NCBI GenBank assembly: GCA_016293155.1
Contig: JAEDEU010000004.1
Span: 1-51,995, forward strand
Direction of reading: 5' to 3'
Source: Clostridiaceae bacterium
GTDB lineage: Bacteria; Bacillota; Clostridia; Oscillospirales; Butyricicoccaceae
Length of the DNA: 51,995 nt
The notes beneath the pieces were generated by a model. The model had not been told where the DNA came from. It saw nothing but the letters and a program-made list of their open reading frames with translations, and ran no database searches. The translations under genes were made by a program, and so were the position numbers. Shown piece after piece: positions 47,081 through 51,995 of this stretch. The stretch's first letter is position 1; each line of letters starts with the position of its first letter.

Positions 47081-47509
47081 ATGGAGATGCGAGCGATGCG
47101 GTGCAAGGGCGCGCGGCAGATGCAAGAATTGGAGTCTGTTCAGAAGCCCGCGCCAGAGCCCGCGCCCAAGCCAGACCCCGTGCCCAAGCCCGCGCTGGAA
47201 CCGCAAGAGGCGCGGGTTCGGGCAGAGCGCGCGTACTGCGCAAGGCTTATCTGCGCCACGATTTACGGCGGATCGCCCAGCGAGAACGGATTTGCGGAGG
47301 TGGAGCCGGGCGGCGCATGGGAGTTCGGTAGCCGGCACTGGCGCTGCCGCGTGGAGGCGCAAGGCGATATTCTGGAGCTCAAGGTATACTTTGTGGAGAC
47401 AGGGAAACTCAGCCTGTCCAGGCGATACAAATGCGCAGATGGCGATGGGATACGGATGATCCAGGAGGGTGGCCATGCAGGAGCGCTATACCGCAGAAGA
47501 ATTCGCTAG
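47081..47509 (+). CDS. downstream half of the split HTH-repeat protein
   Basis: 142 residues if started at ATG 47081, helped by GGTGGAGGAC; in frame with 46634 through a single TAA. A Pro/Ala/Lys-rich linker (KPAPEPAPKPDPVPKPALEP) leads to a C-terminal beta domain (NGFAEVEPGGAWEFGSRHWR, ILELKVYFVETGKLSL). Whether it is made separately, by read-through, or not at all cannot be told from sequence. Function unknown. Confidence 0.65.
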   Translation: MEMRAMRCKGARQMQELESVQKPAPEPAPKPDPVPKPALEPQEARVRAERAYCARLICATIYGGSPSENGFAEVEPGGAWEFGSRHWRCRVEAQGDILELKVYFVETGKLSLSRRYKCADGDGIRMIQEGGHAGALYRRRIR

Positions 47510-47819
47510 GTGCTACGGCCTGCGCGGCTACGGCAGCAGGAAGGACGCGCTGAAATGGCTGAAAGCGCAGGGCATGGAGACGGCGCAGGAGGCTGATTTT
47601 GAGCGCTGCTATCACGAACTGAATGATTGCAGGGTGGTCGCGCACGGGCGCAAGTGGACTGCGATGCGGATTGACGGCACAAATCAATCCGCGCCGCAGC
47701 ACATGGGCAACAGCAAGGGCAAGTCGTACAACGCCCAGATGATGCAGGCGCAGCGCGAGATCGACGCGACGGAGAGATGGATTTGGAGACGGAAGGAGAG
47801 GGAGAATGAACAATCTTGA
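47475..47819 (+). CDS. small basic hypothetical protein
   Basis: 114 residues, ATG 47475 after CCAGGAGGGTGGCC. N-terminal helix-turn-helix-like QERYTAEEFARCYGLRGYGS, then KDALKWLKAQGMETAQEADF, and a basic, Trp-containing C-terminus (IDATERWIWRRKER). Not recognised. Overlaps its neighbours at both ends. Confidence 0.7.
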   Translation: MQERYTAEEFARCYGLRGYGSRKDALKWLKAQGMETAQEADFERCYHELNDCRVVAHGRKWTAMRIDGTNQSAPQHMGNSKGKSYNAQMMQAQREIDATERWIWRRKERENEQS

Positions 47820-48027
47820 TCAAATGAAACTGATTAAGCTCTGCGTGAAAGACCTTGATGAAGCGGTATGCGCCTATGAATACGCAAGGAAGAAGAACCC
47901 GAATACTTTGGATTATTTGTGGGGGTTGCCGAAATATCATACGCGCGAGTCGATTCACCGCAGAATCGTACAATTGCGTCAGGATTTATTGCAGCTTGGA
48001 AAGGAGTTTGAACATGGACGTGAATGA
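47806..48027 (+). CDS. small helical hypothetical protein
   Basis: 73 residues, AAGGAGAGGGAGA before ATG 47806. Helical throughout (DQMKLIKLCVKDLDEAVCAY, SIHRRIVQLRQDLLQLGKEF). Not recognised. AT-richer than the head genes. Confidence 0.65.
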   Translation: MNNLDQMKLIKLCVKDLDEAVCAYEYARKKNPNTLDYLWGLPKYHTRESIHRRIVQLRQDLLQLGKEFEHGRE

Positions 48028-48169
48028 ACTCAAGCCGTGCCCGTTCTGCGGCTGAAAAGCCGTAATAAAGCCGGCGTTTAACTTGTCTGTGTATTTTGTA
48101 CGCTGCAAGAATTGCGCACGTATAATCTTATATGTGAGTGATACCGAAAACCATCACAAGGAGGAATAA
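48014..48169 (+). pseudogene. Lar-like small zinc-ribbon gene, interrupted by TGA
   Basis: Starts MDVNELKPCPFCG, then an in-frame TGA (48053-48055), and continues KAVIKPAFNLSVYFVRCKNC to TAA at 48167. The intact relative at 49822 reads CPFCGGKAQIKEAF at the same place, so TGA replaces a glycine codon. Two CxxC pairs (CPFC, CKNC) would bind zinc. Lar-type proteins are associated with alleviating restriction. Confidence 0.8.
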
Positions 48170-48175
48170 AAAAAC

Positions 48176-48835
48176 ATGAGTATGATCGACTGGGCAGAAA
48201 ATGAAATTCGCATCGCGTTAGCGTGCGTTAACGAAAATGATGATTTCTATGAATACAACAAAGCCTGCTATGAAAGCGCCCTCAAGGCCTACAAATCGCT
48301 CTGCGGCGACGGGCATTCCGGAATGAGTATCAGCGTCACGCGGAATATCTTGAATCGCCTAATCGCGCACCAGCCGCTCACACCGATCGAGGATGCAGAG
48401 GATGTATGGACGGAGATTTTTGGCATGCGAGAAGATGATCGGATCAAGGTTTATCGGTGCAAACGAATGGGCTCTTTCTGGAAGGACGTATATCCGGACG
48501 GAACCGTCCGATACAAGGACACCGAACGCGCCTGCGGTGTGGACATGAACGACCATGCAATCACCTATCACAGCGGATTAATAACCCGCATCGTCGATGA
48601 AATGTACCCCATCGCCATGCCGTACTGCCCGCAGAATCAGCCGTACATGGTTTACGCCGAGGAATTTCTGTTCGATGCGCGCAACGGAGATTTCGACACG
48701 GTGCATATTCACTACATCCGAACGCCGGAGGGCGATAAAGTGGATGTGAATCGCATATTCACCACGCACGAAGATGGGCGCGGTTGGAAGGAAATTACGC
48801 CGGAAGAACTGGACAGGCTGAAAGCCGCAAAGTGA
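48176..48835 (+). CDS. conserved phage hypothetical protein (219 aa)
   Basis: ATG 48176 after AAGGAGGAATAAAAAAAC. N-terminal helices (IDWAENEIRIALACVNENDD, YNKACYESALKAYKSLCG) and a region LIAHQPLTPIEDAEDVWTEI that is frequent in Firmicutes phage early proteins, then a beta-rich C-terminal half. I recognise it as a recurrent phage family but know no function. Confidence 0.75.
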   Translation: MSMIDWAENEIRIALACVNENDDFYEYNKACYESALKAYKSLCGDGHSGMSISVTRNILNRLIAHQPLTPIEDAEDVWTEIFGMREDDRIKVYRCKRMGSFWKDVYPDGTVRYKDTERACGVDMNDHAITYHSGLITRIVDEMYPIAMPYCPQNQPYMVYAEEFLFDARNGDFDTVHIHYIRTPEGDKVDVNRIFTTHEDGRGWKEITPEELDRLKAAK

Positions 48836-48847
48836 GGAGGATCTTAA

Positions 48848-49069
48848 ATGGAACGAAGAGTGGTTGATTCTTTTACGGTCGGAGGAACAAAGGCAGGTCC
48901 GAGCCTGCCGGGAGCACGGATTCAGCAGATGCTGGGCACGAGGATAGTAATCGACATGAGCAGCAGAACGCTGTATGTGCATACGATGAAGGGCGTTGTA
49001 CAGGCTCGCACCGGCGCTCGAATCATCCTCTACGACGACGATACGCTGGAGGTAGAACATGGGCAGTAA
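48848..49069 (+). CDS. small hypothetical protein
   Basis: 73 residues, GTGAGGAGGATCTTAA before ATG 48848. Beta pattern RIVIDMSSRTLYVHTMKG and GARIILYDDDTLEVE. Overlaps the radical-SAM-like gene by 11 bases. Not recognised. Confidence 0.65.
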   Translation: MERRVVDSFTVGGTKAGPSLPGARIQQMLGTRIVIDMSSRTLYVHTMKGVVQARTGARIILYDDDTLEVEHGQ

Positions 49070-49814
49070 GACTAAGATAGACTGGTGCGACAGCACATGG
49101 AACCCGGTCACAGGATGCATGCACGGGTGCGAATACTGCTACGCGCGGAGGATTGCGGAGAGATTTGGCACCCACAATAAGTATGAAAGGCCGTATGAAC
49201 CCGTGCTATATGTTCCTATTCGCAGAGTGCGGACTGAAGCTGAACCTTATCCGTATGGATTCATGCCGACCTTCCACCGCTACCGGCTGGGAGAACCTGC
49301 ACGATGGACAAAGCCGCGCACGATCTTTGTATGCTCCATGGCGGACCTGTTTGGCGAGTGGGTGCCGGATAGCTGGATCGAGGACATATTCGATGCTTGT
49401 GAAAACGCTCCGCAGCACCGTTATCTGTTCCTGACCAAGAACCCGAAGCGGTACATTGAACTTGCAAAAAAGGGCAAGCTGCCCAGGCAGCATTGGTATG
49501 GCTATTCGGCTACACGGGAAGATCAGCTTTGGCGATTCCATCATGCTGATGAATGCCCGTGCATCAATCTGTTCGTCAGCATCGAGCCGATACTTGAACC
49601 GATGCGGCCGGGCTTCTCTACACACACCCCGGCAGACTGGGTTATCATCGGCGCGGAGACCGGACATCGCAATGGTAAGGTCGTTCCTGAAAAGAAGTGG
49701 ATAGACGATATCCTTATGGAGTGCCAATACTCCGGACGCCCCATCTTCATGAAAGAATCGCTTCGTTCTCTTATGGGCGACGGCTTTCGACAGGAATTTC
49801 CGTGGGAGGTGTGA
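49059..49814 (+). CDS. Gp37/Gp68 family (DUF5131) radical SAM-like protein
   Basis: 251 residues. The N-terminal WCDSTWNPVTGCMHGCEYCY contains CxxxCxxC (C20, C24, C27), the 4Fe-4S ligand pattern of radical SAM enzymes, followed by the family blocks IFVCSMADLFGEWVPDSWI, YLFLTKNPKRYIEL and ADWVIIGAETGHRNGKVVPE. This is the mycobacteriophage-named Gp37/Gp68 family, widespread in phages. The reaction is unknown; a nucleic-acid-modifying radical enzyme is suspected. Confidence 0.9.
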   Translation: MGSKTKIDWCDSTWNPVTGCMHGCEYCYARRIAERFGTHNKYERPYEPVLYVPIRRVRTEAEPYPYGFMPTFHRYRLGEPARWTKPRTIFVCSMADLFGEWVPDSWIEDIFDACENAPQHRYLFLTKNPKRYIELAKKGKLPRQHWYGYSATREDQLWRFHHADECPCINLFVSIEPILEPMRPGFSTHTPADWVIIGAETGHRNGKVVPEKKWIDDILMECQYSGRPIFMKESLRSLMGDGFRQEFPWEV

Positions 49815-49821
49815 TACAGGT

Positions 49822-49989
49822 ATGCCTGAACTCAAGACGTGCCCGTTCTGCGGAGGGAAAGCCCAAATAAAGGAGGCGTTTTCGGGATCGTATATTGTAC
49901 ACTGCGTACTATGCGATTGTATGTTTGCAAGGTTTTTTAAGGACGAAGATACTGCAAGAGCGGAATGGAACAGGAGGTGTGAGCGATGA
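49822..49989 (+). CDS. Lar-like zinc-ribbon protein, intact copy
   Basis: 55 residues from ATG 49822. Two CxxC knots (LKTCPFCGGKAQIKE, VHCVLCDCMF) separated by a short beta hairpin, and the C-terminal TARAEWNRRC typical of Lar-type restriction alleviation proteins. These are thought to reduce host type I restriction, matching the methyltransferase as an anti-restriction function. The stop overlaps the next start. Confidence 0.8.
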   Translation: MPELKTCPFCGGKAQIKEAFSGSYIVHCVLCDCMFARFFKDEDTARAEWNRRCER

Positions 49990-50399
49990 AAACGCCGGAT
50001 GAGATCAAGAAGGGGCTCAATCATTGTTCCGAAGATGGGTGCAAGCAATGTCCATATAAAGACGATTGCGATATGGCAGATGGGTTCAGCGTGCTGGCCG
50101 GCGATGCTAACGCCTACATCCAGCAGCTTGAAGCTCGTATCGACACCATGACCGCAAAGGCCGTGCTGTTCGATGAAGCAGTTGCTGCTGGGGAGAAGAT
50201 GAAGCGCGAACGCGATGCGGCGGTAGAGCAGCTTAAAAATGTAGATACAGTAGACATTTTCTACTGTAGTCACTGTAAACATGAAGAATTGTGCGATTAT
50301 AACCTTAATTCGTGTGATGATTGCGAGAAAGATTGCCCTTGCCATACATGCGTTGATATGTGCAACTGGCAATGGCGCGGCGTACTGGAGGGAGAATGA
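49986..50399 (+). CDS. cysteine-rich hypothetical protein
   Basis: 137 residues, ATGA overlap. N-terminal DEIKKGLNHCSEDGCKQCPY is a recurrent phage motif with a Cys cluster; a coiled coil follows (IQQLEARIDTMTAKAVLF), and the C-terminus has eleven cysteines in CxxC-like pairs (FYCSHCKHEELC, CDDCEKDCPCHTC) that probably bind zinc. Function unknown. Confidence 0.75.
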   Translation: MKTPDEIKKGLNHCSEDGCKQCPYKDDCDMADGFSVLAGDANAYIQQLEARIDTMTAKAVLFDEAVAAGEKMKRERDAAVEQLKNVDTVDIFYCSHCKHEELCDYNLNSCDDCEKDCPCHTCVDMCNWQWRGVLEGE

Positions 50400-50731
50400 T
50401 GGTTATCACAGCAAAGAGGGCGGCTGAAATTTGCCGCGAGTGGTATTTTGCATTCAGGAATAAGGGAAAGGGCGAAGAAAAATGCGTACTTGAATTGCTC
50501 GATGCTGCCGACACGATTGAAGCATTGGAAGCGGCGTATCCGAAGTGGTTTAGTGTAAAAGAAAAGCTACCGGAAAATGATGATAAATATTTGGTTTTTA
50601 CATCTGACAGAAATGATGTAGTAATTGCGACTTATTATGGCGATGGCGAATGGCTAGATTACGACTTTACAGACTTGATACCGCTTGTCACTCACTGGAT
50701 GCCGCTGCATGAACCGCCGAAAGGGGTGTGA
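50399..50731 (+). CDS. DUF551 protein, copy 1
   Basis: 110 residues; ATG 50396 or 50399, both behind CTGGAGGGAG. N-terminal helix region (RAAEICREWYFAFRNKGKGE), then a DUF551 domain (KWFSVKEKLPENDDKYLVFT ... THWMPLHEPPK). DUF551 is a small phage domain of unknown function marked by W(I/F)SVxExLP and THWMPLPEPP. Confidence 0.85.
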   Translation: MVITAKRAAEICREWYFAFRNKGKGEEKCVLELLDAADTIEALEAAYPKWFSVKEKLPENDDKYLVFTSDRNDVVIATYYGDGEWLDYDFTDLIPLVTHWMPLHEPPKGV

Positions 50732-50733
50732 AC

Positions 50734-51060
50734 ATGTACGAGAATTTTGATATTGGACATGATCTGAAAATGGCATTCGAGGATGGCTATCGGGCAGGCA
50801 TAGAAGCCGCGCAGCCGAAGTGGATCAGCGTGGAAGAACGGTTGCCGGAGCCTGATACTACTGTTTTGCTCATTGCTCACGGATGGGAGCATCAATTAGT
50901 ATATGTTGGAAAACTGGAAAAAGTTGAATCTGAAAAATCATGGCTTACAGGACTTGTAAGCAAGGCGAGTGAATGGACGGTTTATGGTTTTTCGTACCTC
51001 AAGGAGCCGATTGTCACCCACTGGATGCCGCTGCCGGAGCTGCCGAAGGAGGACACATGA
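50734..51060 (+). CDS. DUF551 protein, copy 2
   Basis: 108 residues, ATG 50734 two bases after the previous stop. DUF551 domain again complete (KWISVEERLPEPDTTVLLIA ... THWMPLPELPK) but with a different N-terminus and a longer central loop. Divergence from copy 1 is high, suggesting two separate acquisitions or an old duplication. Confidence 0.85.
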   Translation: MYENFDIGHDLKMAFEDGYRAGIEAAQPKWISVEERLPEPDTTVLLIAHGWEHQLVYVGKLEKVESEKSWLTGLVSKASEWTVYGFSYLKEPIVTHWMPLPELPKEDT

Positions 51061-51389
51061 ACAAGGAATACATCCAACGCCGCGCTATGTATGCGCTGAT
51101 CATCATCAAGCGCAGCTTGCTGGAGGACAACGATCTCGCGACAAAGGTAGCGAATACCGGAAGCATTGTTGCAGCGCACCATATCGACGAAATCATGAGC
51201 GGCATCATGAGGATGGAATCTGATCTGTTTGATTGCCAAATGAGACTGAAAGCAGAGGAAGAAGAAAACAAGGGCTATCGGGAACTGCTGGGCGGATACA
51301 TCGCCGACATGCTCAGCGATGAGGAGAGGGAAAAGGTTCGCGCACTGGTGAAAGAATGGGAAAAAGCGGACGAGGATGAAAACGCATGA
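51057..51389 (+). CDS. small helical hypothetical protein
   Basis: 110 residues, ATGA overlap after AAGGAGGACAC. Helical throughout (YALIIIKRSLLEDNDLATKV, DEIMSGIMRMESDLFDCQMR, ending in an acidic SDEEREKVRALVKEWEKAD). Not recognised. Confidence 0.7.
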   Translation: MNKEYIQRRAMYALIIIKRSLLEDNDLATKVANTGSIVAAHHIDEIMSGIMRMESDLFDCQMRLKAEEEENKGYRELLGGYIADMLSDEEREKVRALVKEWEKADEDENA

Positions 51390-51403
51390 AGGAGGATTAG
51401 AAC

Positions 51404-51610
51404 ATGTATCGCTATTACTGCATTCTGCGCCCACCGATGATTGGCGGACTGCCGTTTGGCCGGGTACTGATGGAGGCAGAGGGCTTTGGGGAGCGCCGGT
51501 ATGTGCCGGAGATAGACCGCATGTCCTGGGGATGGGTGGAATACGCCGAGCCGCTGACGCCTGCGGAAATCAGTGAGTATGATTTGATTTCAGCGCCTGT
51601 GGAGAAATGA
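51404..51610 (+). CDS. small conserved phage protein
   Basis: 68 residues, GAAGGAGGATTAGAAC before ATG 51404. The pattern YCILRPPMIGGLPFGRVLM, YVPEIDRMSWGWVEYAEPLT and SEYDLISAP recurs in Firmicutes phage early regions. Function unknown. Confidence 0.7.
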   Translation: MYRYYCILRPPMIGGLPFGRVLMEAEGFGERRYVPEIDRMSWGWVEYAEPLTPAEISEYDLISAPVEK

Positions 51611-51631
51611 AGCTTGAAAGAGGGAGGAACT

Positions 51632-51995
51632 ATGAAAGCGTACAAGGGATTTGACAAGAACATGCGCTGCCGGGGATTCCAGTTTGAGGAAGGGAAGACC
51701 TATGAGGAAGAGCGCGCGGAGCTTTGCAAGGCTGGGTTCCACGCTTGCGAGAACCCGATTGACGTATTCATGCACTATGCGCCCGGCAAATCTGTTTTTC
51801 GCGAGGTTGAGCTTGAGGATGTATCGGATATGCGCGAAAAAGATTCAAAGGTTTGCGGGAAGAAGATCAAGATCGGCGCGGAAATAAGTTTGCGCGATAT
51901 GATTCGAGCGGGCGTTAAAATCGACATTCAAACCGCAAAAGCGGCCACGTCGGGCGACCGCAGCCATGCGGCCACGTCGGGCTACTACAGCCATG
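51632..51995 (+). CDS. 5' part of circle-spanning AATSG-repeat protein
   Basis: ATG 51632 after AGAGGGAGGAACT; 121 residues are readable before the window ends. N-terminal KAYKGFDKNMRCRGFQFEEG, ELCKAGFHACENPIDVFMHY and KVCGKKIKIGAEISLRDMI form the conserved head of the family. Repeats start at residue 106 (AATSGDRSH AATSGYYSH). The remainder is at 2-316. The 35 bases 51958-51992 are identical to 1-35, after which the two copies differ, so the true repeat number is unresolved. Confidence 0.88.
   Translation, partial: MKAYKGFDKNMRCRGFQFEEGKTYEEERAELCKAGFHACENPIDVFMHYAPGKSVFREVELEDVSDMREKDSKVCGKKIKIGAEISLRDMIRAGVKIDIQTAKAATSGDRSHAATSGYYSH

Noticed and set aside
1..51995. tRNA or tmRNA genes
   Set aside because: No convincing cloverleaf with a GTTC-type T-arm and acceptor end was noticed by eye; a covariance search could still find one.

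Overview
The window reads as one essentially complete temperate siphovirus genome of about 52 kb from a fairly GC-rich Clostridia-type Firmicute, probably a gut species. The reasons are strong AGGAGG-type ribosome binding sites, an SPP1-like portal with a P22-like coat protein, a large serine integrase and a CI/Cro switch. No chromosomal flank is visible. The last gene (from 51632) runs off the right end inside 9-residue repeats (AATSGxxSx), and the missing 3' part of the same gene opens the window at 2-316. The contig is therefore a circular or circularly permuted molecule cut inside a tandem repeat.

Layout. 1-3.4 kb: end of the early operon (MazG-like protein, SSB, sigma-like late regulator), then a promoter with a 5' hairpin, a metallopeptidase-like protein and a small ribbon-helix-helix protein behind a long palindrome. 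3.4-13.2 kb: packaging and head genes (terS, terL carrying a mini-intein, SPP1-type portal, minor capsid, scaffold, P22-type coat, connectors, major tail protein) and a gpG/gpGT pair joined by an A AAA AAC slippery site. 13.2-14.0 kb: a moron with its own promoter and tandem terminators. 14-28 kb: tape measure, distal tail protein, tail-associated protein with an embedded SH3 domain, a 0.68-kb gene-free inverted-repeat island, and a mosaic set of baseplate and fibre genes ending in a decayed endolysin fragment and an antisense GIY-YIG homing endonuclease. 28.8-30.8 kb: lysis (NlpC/P60 endolysin, XhlA-like protein, holin). 30.8-36.5 kb: lysogeny and accessory region with a leftward regulator operon, a three-gene accessory cassette, the integrase, a probable small RNA, a membrane-anchored XRE protein, and CI/Cro with three operators.

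36.5-52 kb: rightward early region with small genes, a 0.74-kb non-coding array of GC dinucleotides phased every 5-6 bp, a recombination module (Sak/Rad52-like annealing protein, Gp157, NinB-like), a putative replication protein whose gene contains ten 12-bp iteron-like repeats, a VRR-NUC nuclease, a helicase-methyltransferase fusion carrying a LAGLIDADG-type intein, and many small accessory genes.

How it works together. CI and Cro control divergent promoters at about 36.0 kb. The rightward promoter drives the early, recombination and replication genes through the circle junction to ssb and the sigma-like regulator at 1988. Head, tail and lysis genes follow on the same strand. Three selfish elements (two inteins, one GIY-YIG endonuclease) and several damaged genes (frameshift plus TAG at 27.5-27.7 kb, TAA at 47.06 kb, TGA at 48.05 kb) show a mosaic, partly decaying accessory complement around an apparently intact core. 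No tRNA, CRISPR array or reverse transcriptase was recognised.
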